A stretch of DNA of 64,000 nucleotides, from the NCBI GenBank assembly GCA_028281495.1, contig JANQJU010000023.1, positions 1 through 64,000 on the forward strand, written 5' to 3'. Under the pieces are notes generated by a model. That model was not told where the DNA came from. It saw only the letters and a list, made by a program, of their open reading frames with translations, and made no database searches. The stretch comes from SAR324 cluster bacterium (GTDB lineage: Bacteria > SAR324 > NAC60-12). The position numbers and the translations under genes are program-made. Positions 53,941 through 62,417 of this stretch are shown here, piece by piece. Position 1 is the stretch's first letter. Every line of letters starts with the position of its first letter.

Positions 53941-55971
53941 ATGTTAACAGTCGAACGCTTAACGGAAATTCCATTCTTTCAGGGAATCCCAGAAAACTTG
54001 CTAGAACCTTTGGCAAAAGTGGCCGAAGAGAAAGTCTTTGGACAAACTGCTGTGGTGGCTCGTCAACATGACGAAGCCCGTGACCTATTTTTTCTGCTGG
54101 ATGGTGCGGTGCGCTATTTGGTGCTGATTGATGGAATTCAAGAATTGCTGGTGGGCATCGACCGGCGTTTCGGTGCCGTCGTCGGATGGTCGGGTTTTCG
54201 CTCGCCATATCGCTATTCGGCTTCGGTCTATTGCGAAGAACATTCCTTGTTTGTCAAGATTCCGATCACGGCATTTGATCAGTTCATGAAGTCCTCCAAG
54301 CATTATGGCTTGCGGATCATGTCTCAAATTCTGGCTGAAGCCGTACAGCGGTTTCGAGAAGCTCGCGACTACTTGATCAATAGTGCCGACAGCATCCGCG
54401 CTTTGAACCTCGTTCCCTCCGATATGTCCTCCTCCTCAGATCCCACTAGCTTCCCCGATTCTTATGATGCAGCCACATTGTTAGAACGTCTGAAAGATTC
54501 TCCATTTTTCACCAATTTTCCTGAAGAGTACCTACACTTTTTGGCGGAACATGGTGAATTGAAAACTTTTGCTCCTGGTGACCGAATGTTCACCGAAGGG
54601 GAGCCTTCGAAAAACCTATACATGCTGATGCAAGGTCGCATCCGGCTGACCTTTCGAAGACGCCTAGAATTGGCAGAAGAATTGACCGGGTTCTCTCCCA
54701 ATAACCAAGTGCTGTTTCGGGTGTTGCGAGAAAGTGGACAGGTGTTGGCATGGTCCTCCCTCGTGGAACCTTTTCTCCATGACGCTTCGGCAACCATGTT
54801 GGAGTCGACTCAGGTGATGGCATGGGATCGAGAAATGCTAGAACAACACATGGTGAAAGATCTGGATTTTGGTATGTGCCTTACCAAAAGCTTGTTATGG
54901 CTGACCGGTAATCGGCTGCGAGTGACCCGGATTCGGTTGATTGCCCAGCACTATTCCGAAGAGATCATTGCGATCAAAGGCATTCTCAAGCAAAACGAAG
55001 ATCAATTGCCTGTTTCTTCGCCTCTCCACAAATTACCCTATTATTTGGAAAATCGACTCACGCTTTCAGATGCCTTCAACAGTCTCGAAATGATGCAAGC
55101 AGGCGGAGGAGAGTTGGAACGGCGAGTTTCTGGCTGGTGTCTAGAAATTCTCAAAGATGTTCGTACTGAATTGGAGGTGTTTCACCATTTGCAAGCCGTG
55201 TACGATGTCGTGAGCCATGCACCACCGGGGTTGACCACCGAACAGATCCGCCAAGAGGCGTGTAAAGAATTCATCAAGCTTTTCAGCAAAACACCGTACA
55301 TCCTTCGTGGGGAAGAAAACTTGCCCGATACGCCGGGCAATATTTTCATCATGAACCACCTCACGAATCACGCCATGAATACGCTGCCGAATAACTTCCT
55401 CATTACTCTAGACACGCACTTTTTGTCGTCGATGATCATCTACCGTAAATATGGCGATGACGGTGGGGTGCGGGTTGTCCGTAAATCCCAGCCCGATGAA
55501 TTCGGTCATGCTCAATATTATGACCGATTGAATTACATCTATGTCTATTCCGGTCATGTCGAGCCTCCACCACAGGAAGACCCCAAGAAGTGGCGCCGCG
55601 AACAACGTAAGCAATTTTTCGACACGGCCCATGCCTACCTAAAATCTGGCAAAAACTTCATCATTTGCCCCGAGGGGGACTCCAGAGATACGGAAGAATC
55701 GCCCCTTCCGTTCAAAGCAGGGGGTTTTTTACTCGCTGCCTCGATGGACCCCGAACCGTGGATCGTTCCTCTTGCCATTGCCAACTTTGATAAAAACATC
55801 GTCCGAACACCAGCCGTCGCTCTGATCCATCCGCCGTTCCGTGTTTCCGACCGAGTGGATGTGAATGACAAAGCCGCACTGGATGCCTTTTTGAAAGCCT
55901 ATCACGAAGAATACAAAGGTTATGTGCAAGAAGCGATTGAGTTGGGCAAGCAGTATCAGCGGGGGATTTAG
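53941..55971 (+). CDS. Acyltransferase (PlsC-like) fused to two cyclic-nucleotide-binding domains
   Basis: The 676-residue protein has a first cNMP-binding-type domain (about 1-130, IPFFQGIPENLLEPLAKVAE) and a second one (about 175-305, FAPGDRMFTEGEPSKNLYML, MQGRIRL). A helical spacer follows, then a C-terminal glycerophosphate acyltransferase-like domain from about 455. In the latter, IMNHLTNHAMNTLP (His473) stands where NHxSxxD is usual, so the Asp of HX4D is replaced by Ala. FIICPEGDSRDTEESP corresponds to FPEGTRS, and LPFKAGGFLLA follows. The fusion suggests ligand-gated lipid acylation, but the missing Asp leaves activity open. GAGGGAGGGG precedes the ATG. The stop overlaps that of the convergent LysR gene (TTAG). 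Confidence 0.85.
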   Translation: MLTVERLTEIPFFQGIPENLLEPLAKVAEEKVFGQTAVVARQHDEARDLFFLLDGAVRYLVLIDGIQELLVGIDRRFGAVVGWSGFRSPYRYSASVYCEEHSLFVKIPITAFDQFMKSSKHYGLRIMSQILAEAVQRFREARDYLINSADSIRALNLVPSDMSSSSDPTSFPDSYDAATLLERLKDSPFFTNFPEEYLHFLAEHGELKTFAPGDRMFTEGEPSKNLYMLMQGRIRLTFRRRLELAEELTGFSPNNQVLFRVLRESGQVLAWSSLVEPFLHDASATMLESTQVMAWDREMLEQHMVKDLDFGMCLTKSLLWLTGNRLRVTRIRLIAQHYSEEIIAIKGILKQNEDQLPVSSPLHKLPYYLENRLTLSDAFNSLEMMQAGGGELERRVSGWCLEILKDVRTELEVFHHLQAVYDVVSHAPPGLTTEQIRQEACKEFIKLFSKTPYILRGEENLPDTPGNIFIMNHLTNHAMNTLPNNFLITLDTHFLSSMIIYRKYGDDGGVRVVRKSQPDEFGHAQYYDRLNYIYVYSGHVEPPPQEDPKKWRREQRKQFFDTAHAYLKSGKNFIICPEGDSRDTEESPLPFKAGGFLLAASMDPEPWIVPLAIANFDKNIVRTPAVALIHPPFRVSDRVDVNDKAALDAFLKAYHEEYKGYVQEAIELGKQYQRGI

Positions 55972-56891
55972 TGCTCTCGCACCCAGGCGTAGCGTTTCTG
56001 AAATTCTGTGGCTAAGAAATCAAGGAACACCCGAACTTTGGGAGAAAGATGACGATTGGGAGGGTACAACGCATAAATCATGCTGTTGGCCGATGGCGTG
56101 AGCGTGACGAAATAATCCGTAAGCACCTGTTGGATTTTACCTGCATGCAATTCATTGATGACCGACCATAGCGGCAATAAGGCGAGCCCTGCCCCGTTCA
56201 CCACATTTTGTACCAATACACCGATATTGTTCACACACAAATTTCCAGAGATGTTCATCTCAAAAAATTGTCCATCTTTCCTTAAATACCACCGGCTTTG
56301 CAGATCGCGATACTTATAGAGCAGACAATTGCGCTCGCTCAGTTCCTCGTGAGTTTGAGGGATTCCATGCTTCGTAAAGTAATCCGGACTGCCAAAAATC
56401 CCACGGAGATTCGGAGCCAGTTTGCGAGCTTTGAGTGTGGAATCTTCCAACGATCCGATGCGTACCACGAGGTCGAGACGTTCTTCCAACAAATCCACTC
56501 GCTCATCCTGCAAGGTCAAATTTACATGCAATTCGGGATACGTGCTCAAGAAATCCGCTAGCATCGGAGTGATGTATAGTCGCCCGAACTCCACGGGAAC
56601 ACTGACTTTTAAGACCCCCCGTGGCGTTTCTTGCATTTGAGATACCGAAAGATTGGCATCTTCCACATCCGATACGATGTGAGACGCCCGGTCGTAGTAG
56701 ATCTGCCCTGCTTCCGTGAGGCTGATTTTACGCGTGCTCCGATGCAACAAAGTCGCGCCTAATTGTTCTTCCAAAGCATCGATTTGACGGGAAATCGAAG
56801 AAGGAGCCATTCGCAACTGCCGCCCTGCCTCTGAAAAACTGCCTGTATCTGAAACTTTGATAAAGATTTCCATCGCTGAAAAGTAATCCAT
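55968..56891 (-). CDS. LysR-family transcriptional regulator
   Basis: The 307-residue protein has the LysR helix-turn-helix (FIKVSDTGSFSEAGRQLRMA, then PSSISRQIDALEEQLGATLL, RSTRKISLTEAG) and a periplasmic-binding-like effector domain with GVLKVSVPVEFGRLYITPML. It belongs to the large CrgA/AaeR-like branch. It is divergent from an AhpD-like gene across a 247-bp gap, the usual layout for a LysR regulator and its target. Its stop overlaps that of the convergent acyltransferase gene. Confidence 0.95.
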   Translation of the reverse strand: MDYFSAMEIFIKVSDTGSFSEAGRQLRMAPSSISRQIDALEEQLGATLLHRSTRKISLTEAGQIYYDRASHIVSDVEDANLSVSQMQETPRGVLKVSVPVEFGRLYITPMLADFLSTYPELHVNLTLQDERVDLLEERLDLVVRIGSLEDSTLKARKLAPNLRGIFGSPDYFTKHGIPQTHEELSERNCLLYKYRDLQSRWYLRKDGQFFEMNISGNLCVNNIGVLVQNVVNGAGLALLPLWSVINELHAGKIQQVLTDYFVTLTPSANSMIYALYPPNRHLSPKVRVFLDFLATEFQKRYAWVREH

Positions 56892-57138
56892 GGGACCTCC
56901 ACTTTTGCGTGTGATGCAAAGAAGTTTTGAAAATTATAGGTATTCACTTCTCCAGATGCAAAAGTTATTATTTCTTCAGTGATTGAGTTGATGTTTCAAC
57001 AATTTTTTTCAAAGCAGCTTCTCTCCAATCAATTCGATTGCTCAGTGGAACAGGCGTGAATGGTCCTGCATGAGCTGACAATCGACCGGATTGGATACGA
57101 AGCATTCTGTTAATTTTTATCAAAAAAAGGAGATTATC

Positions 57139-57693
57139 ATGACAAACTTCACCTACCATACGATTGACACGGCCCCCGCAGGTTCTAAAGAAACTTTAGC
57201 GAATGTGAAAAAGGCCTACGGATTTATTCCCAATTTGATTTCAGTCTTTGCCGAATCTCCGGCTGCCGTAAAAGCTTACACCCAATTGGGACAAGTGATC
57301 TCCGAATCTTCTTTGACACCCGAAGAACAGCAGGTCCTTTACATTGCGATCAGCCATATCAACGAATGTACCTACTGTGTGGCAGCCCATTCTACTGTTG
57401 CCAAGATGCAAAACATTTCAGGCCCGGTGATCGAAGCCTTGCGTACCGGTGCTCCGCTCCCGGATTCCAAGCTACAAACTCTGCGAGTTTTTGCTCAGAA
57501 GATCGTTGAGAATCGTGGTTGGGTAGACGACGCTGATGTGCAGCATTTTTTAAGCGCTGGCTATACCAAAGCCAATGTCTTGGATGTACTCACGGCGGTT
57601 TCGATGAAAACCTTAAGTAATTATACCAACCATATTGTTGAAACCGAGTTGGATAATGCATTCGTTCCACAAACTTGGAGGAAAGCTGCTTAG
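57139..57693 (+). CDS. AhpD-like carboxymuconolactone-decarboxylase-family protein
   Basis: ATG 57139 follows AGGAG; the frame upstream to 57091 is non-coding. The 184-residue protein has the peroxidase motif ECTYCVAAHS (CxxC plus His) with the preceding Glu, as in AhpD and the YciW/alkylhydroperoxidase group. VKKAYGFIPNLISVFAESPA at the N-terminus and NYTNHIVETELD at the C-terminus are typical of the group. It probably reduces peroxides with its redox-active Cys pair. Control by the divergent LysR gene is likely. A terminator follows about 90 bp downstream. Confidence 0.92.
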   Translation: MTNFTYHTIDTAPAGSKETLANVKKAYGFIPNLISVFAESPAAVKAYTQLGQVISESSLTPEEQQVLYIAISHINECTYCVAAHSTVAKMQNISGPVIEALRTGAPLPDSKLQTLRVFAQKIVENRGWVDDADVQHFLSAGYTKANVLDVLTAVSMKTLSNYTNHIVETELDNAFVPQTWRKAA

Positions 57694-57783
57694 TTATTCA
57701 GCATCCAATGGATGATGTGGCATGTCATTCAACTTGGAAAAGTCAGCGGTCGTTCTGCATCCTTCTTTGGCCGCTCTCAGAAA

Positions 57784-57812
57784 GGCCCTGGTTGAGACAA
57801 CAGGGTCTTTTC
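57784..57812 (+). terminator. Rho-independent terminator after the AhpD-like gene
   Basis: GGCCCTG and CAGGGTC form a 7-bp stem (one G-T pair) with a 10-nt loop, followed by TTTTC. Position and T run fit an intrinsic terminator. Confidence 0.7.
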
Positions 57813-57861
57813 TGGATTCTTCATCAATGGGAAAGTAAATTCGTCCTTTTCAGAGAAACTT

Positions 57862-57894
57862 GTGTTTTTGGGTGTTTTTGGATGTTTTTGGGTG
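57862..57894 (+). repeat. 10-bp tandem repeat before the Fic gene
   Basis: Three copies of GTGTTTTTGG (the third begins with A) and a partial fourth lie 40 bp before the Fic start. This slippage-prone tract sits in the promoter or leader region and could alter spacing between variants. Confidence 0.7.
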
Positions 57895-57934
57895 TAGCCC
57901 TCTTTTTTCGACACCCCTCTAAAGTTAAAACAAA

Positions 57935-58984
57935 ATGGACATTATTGAACCCCTTGTTGATCATATGACGCTCAACTTGATTGTGGAAATCAACGAATTC
58001 AAAGCACAATGGGAGTTCCTAAAACTTAAGATTCCCCAGCAACTTTCTAATTTGCAGCGAGTTGCAACGATTGCTTCTATTGGTTCCTCGACTCGCATCG
58101 AGGGGAGCCAGCTTTCAAATGCCGAAGTGGAGGCTTTATTGAAGGGGTTAGATCAGAAATCCTTCCAATCGAGGGATGAAGAAGAGGTCGGAGGGTATGC
58201 AGAAACCATGAATATCGTTTTCGACAACTTTGAGGACATTTCCTTAAAAGAAACCTACATTCAGCAACTGCACAGTATGCTTTTGAAATACAGTTCTAAA
58301 GATCAACACCATCGAGGCAAATATAAACAATTGCGGAATGACGTGGCGGCGTTTGATGCCCAAGGGAGAAATCTTGGTGTTCTTATTGAAACCGCTTCGC
58401 CTTTTGAAACCCCGTTTCATATGCGAAGTCTAATCGATTGGACCAATGATGCTTTTGCACATCAACGTTTCCACCCTTTGTTAACAATCGGAACGTTCGT
58501 CCTACATTTTTTAGCGATTCATCCATTCCAAGATGGAAATGGTCGGCTGTCACGAATTTTGACAACATGGTTACTTCTCCAACAAGGGTATGCTTATGTT
58601 CCTTTTTGTTCATTAGAAAGCATTATTGAACTCAATAAAGAGCATTATTATCTTGCCTTGAGAGAGTCTCAACAATCGTTAAAATCAGCTCATCCAGACA
58701 TAAGCACTTGGATTGTTTTTTTCCTGCAAACCCTAAAAAAACAGAAAGACCTTCTGAGCAAAAATTTAAATCAGTATGAAGCCCAATCCCTCTCAGCAAT
58801 GCCCTCAGGTACATTTGAAATTTTGGAATTACTGGAAGCACAGGAACGCATCACCATTTCAGATTTAGAAAAAGGACTGAACATGAATAGGAATACGGCA
58901 AAAACTCGATTAAGAAGACTTTTAAATGAAGGGCTCATTCAAAAACACGGTGAGAAGAAAGGGGTGTGGTATACAAAGAAGTGA
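57935..58984 (+). CDS. Fic-family protein (probable AMP transferase) with N-terminal inhibitory motif
   Basis: The 349-residue protein has the complete Fic core HPFQDGNGRLSR (His196, with Asn and Arg for ATP binding). An N-terminal inhibitory helix has SSTRIEGS (Glu56), the class II arrangement in which Glu blocks productive ATP binding. Upstream is a Fic N-terminal domain. The C-terminal 80 residues are a winged helix (ITISDLEKGLNMNRNTAKTR), suggesting DNA binding or self-regulation. Such proteins transfer AMP to proteins and are usually autoinhibited; no separate antitoxin gene is present. The start has only a weak ribosome-binding site. Base composition is more AT-rich than its neighbours. 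Confidence 0.92.
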   Translation: MDIIEPLVDHMTLNLIVEINEFKAQWEFLKLKIPQQLSNLQRVATIASIGSSTRIEGSQLSNAEVEALLKGLDQKSFQSRDEEEVGGYAETMNIVFDNFEDISLKETYIQQLHSMLLKYSSKDQHHRGKYKQLRNDVAAFDAQGRNLGVLIETASPFETPFHMRSLIDWTNDAFAHQRFHPLLTIGTFVLHFLAIHPFQDGNGRLSRILTTWLLLQQGYAYVPFCSLESIIELNKEHYYLALRESQQSLKSAHPDISTWIVFFLQTLKKQKDLLSKNLNQYEAQSLSAMPSGTFEILELLEAQERITISDLEKGLNMNRNTAKTRLRRLLNEGLIQKHGEKKGVWYTKK

Positions 58985-59088
58985 ATTGGCTCATAAGACG
59001 GGTTGCCGTTTGTGGCAGTTTCCTTGGCCTACCAACAGCGTCAAATTCAATTTTAAAGCACAATGATGATCTCAGGTTGTGAATTTGT

Positions 59089-59111
59089 GGGCTTCGAACT
59101 CGTCGAAGCCC
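59089..59111. other. Perfect 9-bp stem-loop
   Basis: GGGCTTCGA and TCGAAGCCC pair perfectly around ACTCG, just past the stop of the minus-strand LamG gene. No T tract follows on either strand. It could be an mRNA end-stabilising hairpin or protein-dependent terminator. Confidence 0.4.
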
Positions 59112-59132
59112 AATTCGGATTTGGCCTCTTGA

Positions 59133-59963
59133 TCAGCCCTTCATAACGGGCGATGTCTTGTTGAATTTGGCGATAAAGCGAACACACAAGATTTGGTCAC
59201 TGATATTGTTGACCGCTTCTGTAATTTTTAAAGTACCATCAATGTAAAGCTCAATTTGATCGTCAGTAATATTTTCGCTGTATCGACGAATCAACGCCAC
59301 ATGTTGCCACGTATTGGCTCCAGCCAAGGCACTTTGCACTACTTCTTGGGTGCTGCCCGCTCCAATCTGTCCTTTGACTTCTCCTTGAGGTGTGATTTTA
59401 AACCGAGTGCCGGTGTCCGAACTATTGGAGGCTTGGTAAGTGGATAAAAAAGCACCGTCATGATTACTGTTGGGTTTGATCCAAGCGCTGAGGGTGAAGT
59501 CGACAGTACCAACAGGAATGATATTCGCTCCCGTATCAATCAGGCTGGTAGAACCATTAAAACTGGCAGCACCGCCAATGCGTCCGGCTGCTTCGAAAGA
59601 GACGTCATGGTTCGTTCCATTGTGACCATTGCCGCTGGCATCGATAGCCAAGTTACTTGGGGTGGTCCCATCATCGAATGTCCAATGAGCGAGAAGGCCT
59701 TCATTCAGAGAATTTGGATTTTGTAAAAAGACCAGTACTTTTTGGGTGTTTTGGCCATCGCTTGCCACCTCTCTGGCGACGATGTCGGGGAGTCCGTCAC
59801 CATTCCAATCGGAAGTCTGTATATTTCTCAGTTGTGCGCACTCAAACCCCATGTCGGCACAATCAATGACAGTGAGGGGTGGACTCACCGTTTGACCAAA
59901 AGCGAGCGGAACGATAAATGAGATCATCAATGTTAGGGCTGTCATTTTATGTTTTATGAACAA
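59133..59963 (-). CDS. Secreted FG-GAP/LamG-domain protein, probably truncated
   Basis: The 276-residue product has a signal peptide (MTALTLMISFIVPLAFG). A FG-GAP-type segment follows (IQTSDWNGDGLPDIVARE, with the calcium-binding DxNxDG pattern). Then comes a LamG jelly roll (LLAHWTFDDGT, DASGNGHNG, GGAASFNGSTSLIDTG, DFTLSAWIKPN, WQHVALIRRY, LYIDGTLK). The LamG domain normally ends with strands after ISDQ; here the sequence changes to LCVRFIAKFNKTSPVMKG and stops. A frameshift or truncation of a longer surface protein is likely. Confidence 0.75.
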   Translation of the reverse strand: MFIKHKMTALTLMISFIVPLAFGQTVSPPLTVIDCADMGFECAQLRNIQTSDWNGDGLPDIVAREVASDGQNTQKVLVFLQNPNSLNEGLLAHWTFDDGTTPSNLAIDASGNGHNGTNHDVSFEAAGRIGGAASFNGSTSLIDTGANIIPVGTVDFTLSAWIKPNSNHDGAFLSTYQASNSSDTGTRFKITPQGEVKGQIGAGSTQEVVQSALAGANTWQHVALIRRYSENITDDQIELYIDGTLKITEAVNNISDQILCVRFIAKFNKTSPVMKG

Positions 59964-59990
59964 GAAATTCTGCGTTGAAATAAGGCTTTT

Positions 59991-60158
59991 TTATCCAACG
60001 TCGCCCACGGTCATAGCGACATAAGCTTTATCTTTGTGATGACGGGTATGCCTTTCATCGGCCACTAAATCTTGGCGAATCGTATAAGCAATGCGGCCTA
60101 CCAAAATACACCATATCCATGCAACTCTACGATGGACTGGCCATCTCTTACGACTAAA
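59991..60158 (-). pseudogene. Short protein-like frame without start
   Basis: A 55-codon minus-strand frame reads FSRKRWPVHRRVAWIWCILV, then GRIAYTIRQDLVADERHTRH and HKDKAYVAMTVGDVG before TAA. It has no ATG or ribosome-binding site. It may be the end of a gene lost on its 5' side. The rest of the 59964-60477 stretch holds nothing I can support. Confidence 0.25.
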
Positions 60159-60477
60159 TTACTGTTTTTCCTACGTTTTGCTTACCTCTCCAAAATCTGG
60201 GACAATCAGGGGTTTTCTAATAACTATGGGAATCAAGCACTTTTATCGGAAGGACACGTACCTTTCCAATTTCATCTGATGTAATGGTTCAGCCTAAAAT
60301 GGATATTTACCCTTAATTGCTAAATATTAAGAAAAGGAGAAATATCTAAAAACAAATCTCGTAAAAATTACACTGGGCAAGAAAAAGTTGTGCTTCTAAA
60401 GATTAAACAAAACCGCATTTCCCTTGCCTTTAAAAAGACAATCATGTAGCGTCCGCGCCTATTCGATTTGAACGAAG

Positions 60478-60660
60478 CAAGGTGCCGCGAAAGCGGATAA
60501 TAGGGAATATGGTGAAACACCATAGCTGTCCCCGCAACTGTAACAGGTAGCAGCTTCGACAAAAGCCACTGATCCTATTGAAAATTGCTTCTAACATAAG
60601 CGTGTATGGGGTTGGGAAGGTGTCGGAGTAAGCCTGAAGCCAGGAGACCTACCTCGCTTT
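60478..60660 (+). promoter_or_regulatory. Adenosylcobalamin riboswitch
   Basis: The conserved elements of the cobalamin aptamer are present in order: GGTGCCGCGAAAGCGG; GGGAATATGGTGAAACACC; the core AGCTGTCCCCGCAACTGTAA; AGCCACTG; GGGAAGGTGTCGGAGTAAGC; and the B12-box-like GAAGCCAGGAGACCTACC. About 55 nt after it GACGAAAATTTCGTC forms a perfect 7-bp hairpin (60714-60728), a possible part of the expression platform. The downstream operon encodes a metal ABC transporter, so cobalamin should repress it. Cobalt would be the expected ion. Confidence 0.93.
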
Positions 60661-60762
60661 ATGACCGGCCGCGCAAGGGAGTCCTCCTCCCCACTATCTG
60701 AATAAACAGCGTGGACGAAAATTTCGTCGGACGGGGAATCCGGTTCCGGGTGGAGTCCAGCT

Positions 60763-61527
60763 TTGCGTCTTTCCGTTTCCTCTTCAGTCTTGAAGAATCT
60801 ATTTCAGAAGTTTTTTTCCTCCAATGTAAAAGACACCGACGAGAATACCGTCTTAGTGCAGCCTGCGAATCATCGCAAGGAAGTGCTGTGGCTTTCGCTC
60901 ACCACGCTTTTGATCGTTGTGGTTTGGGCGCTTCTGGTCGCGGGTCGTCAACGCACCCTAGACACACGCTCCTTAAAACCTTGGCAAATCAGTGCAATTC
61001 AAGACCTCAATACAGTGGAACAAGCGGTTTATAGCGAACTTCGCGCTGCTTCCACAGAAATCACCGCATTTTATGAAGAAGAAGGGCGCTGGCCCGACGT
61101 TCAGGAATTAGAGGCGCTTTATATTCCTCCTTTTGCCGACGACCTCTCCTTGAACACTCGTCCCCCCATTCAGTGGCTCCGAATCCAAGACTCCCAATTA
61201 CCGCATTCTCCCGGCAATCCGGCCTTTAGCAAAGAGCATCTCATCGAGGAAGGGGCGCGGGTCACGCTCGTTGCTTACGCCGGGAATTCATCGGCGTCAG
61301 ACAAAGCACTACACTTTTTGCTGTTTCTCACTGCGGACCCTCTCGGAGAATTTGATGAGACGGCTTTGCTCGACGCGACTCCTGAAATTTGGGTAAACGC
61401 CCAAGAACGTTTTGCCCTGCCCGACCAACTCGTCCCTGAACCGTCGCTTGCCGAGTTTGGGTTTCAAGAAGCAGCGGCTCATGATGGCGGTCACGAGCGA
61501 AAACGACTTAAAGAAGGAGCGAAATGA
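60763..61527 (+). CDS. Membrane-anchored protein of the metal-transporter operon (DUF6162-like)
   Basis: The 254-residue protein has one transmembrane helix near residue 45 (VLWLSLTTLLIVVVWALLVA) and a periplasmic part with EEGRWPDVQELEALYIPPFA and FLLFLTADPLGEFDE. The C-terminal AAAHDGGHERKRLKEGAK has two His residues. I believe this is the small protein that accompanies riboswitch-linked ZnuABC-like operons (DUF6162), but this is from memory. The start is uncertain: the longest frame begins at TTG 60763, without a good ribosome-binding site. It overlaps the binding-protein gene by four bases. A role in metal delivery to, or assembly of, the transporter is inference. Confidence 0.7.
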   Translation: MRLSVSSSVLKNLFQKFFSSNVKDTDENTVLVQPANHRKEVLWLSLTTLLIVVVWALLVAGRQRTLDTRSLKPWQISAIQDLNTVEQAVYSELRAASTEITAFYEEEGRWPDVQELEALYIPPFADDLSLNTRPPIQWLRIQDSQLPHSPGNPAFSKEHLIEEGARVTLVAYAGNSSASDKALHFLLFLTADPLGEFDETALLDATPEIWVNAQERFALPDQLVPEPSLAEFGFQEAAAHDGGHERKRLKEGAK

Positions 61528-62417
61528 TTAGCAGAGTGCGGATCTTATTATTAACATTAATGATTGGATGGGCATTTTACGCAAATGCGGCGGAAGACAA
61601 GCCACGCATCGGTGTGACCTTGCATCCATATTACAGCTTTGTTGCCAATATCGTCGGTGATTTGGCGGAGGTGGTGCCGTTGATTAAGGAAGGGTACAAC
61701 CCCCATAATTACACGCCACAACCTGACGATATTAAACGGGCCACGACACTCGATTTGGTCGTGCTGAATGCCATCGGACACGATGAATTTGCTTTTGAAA
61801 TACTCGAAGCGGCCCAAGTGAAGGATTCTATCCGTAAAATATACGCCAATGAGAAAGTGGCGCTGATCCCCATCAGCGGGATCAAAGATAGCGTCAATTC
61901 CCACACCTTCATTTCCATCACGGCATCGATTCAGCAGATTTATCATATTGCCAGAGAACTCGGACGCGCCTTTCCCGAATATTCCAAAGCATTCCGCTCA
62001 AACTCCAGGAAGTACGCCGCCCGTTTGCGAAAAATGAAGGCTGAATACGTCGCTAAGCTGAAAGGCGCCGCGACGTTTGATTTTCGTTGCGCCACAATCC
62101 ACGGTGGCTACGACTATTTGCTTCAGGAGTTTGGTTTGCAGGTGGCAGCCGTTATCGAACCGCAACACGGACTGCAACCCAACGCCTCGGAGTTGAAAAA
62201 AACAATTGAGACCATCAAGGCATTGAAGGTTGGAGTGGTATTTTCCCAAATGGATTTTCCGCCAAACTATATCGAAGCAATTCGCAAAGAAACCGGCATT
62301 ACTATTCGCCACTTCAGCCACATTTCGAAAGGACCCTACTCGCCGGAGGCCTTTGAAAAAGGGATGAGGTACAACTTAGAATCTCTTACAAACGCTATCT
62401 TGGAAGCGAACCAATGA
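61524..62417 (+). CDS. Metal ABC transporter substrate-binding protein (ZnuA-like, cluster A-I)
   Basis: The 297-residue protein has a signal peptide (RILLLTLMIGWAFYANA). Its solute-binding domain shows IGVTLHPYYSFVANIVGD, GYNPHNYTPQPDDIKRATTL, then DLVVLNAIGHDEF, TIHGGYDYLLQEFG and IEPQHGLQPNASELKKTIET. His residues in the first, second and third of these segments would bind the metal. The His-rich loop of zinc-specific ZnuA is absent, which together with the riboswitch argues for cobalt or another ion. ATGA overlap with the preceding gene. Confidence 0.9.
   Translation: MISRVRILLLTLMIGWAFYANAAEDKPRIGVTLHPYYSFVANIVGDLAEVVPLIKEGYNPHNYTPQPDDIKRATTLDLVVLNAIGHDEFAFEILEAAQVKDSIRKIYANEKVALIPISGIKDSVNSHTFISITASIQQIYHIARELGRAFPEYSKAFRSNSRKYAARLRKMKAEYVAKLKGAATFDFRCATIHGGYDYLLQEFGLQVAAVIEPQHGLQPNASELKKTIETIKALKVGVVFSQMDFPPNYIEAIRKETGITIRHFSHISKGPYSPEAFEKGMRYNLESLTNAILEANQ

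Noticed and set aside
59089..59111. Intrinsic terminator for the LamG gene
   Set aside because: The stem is perfect but no T tract follows on either strand.
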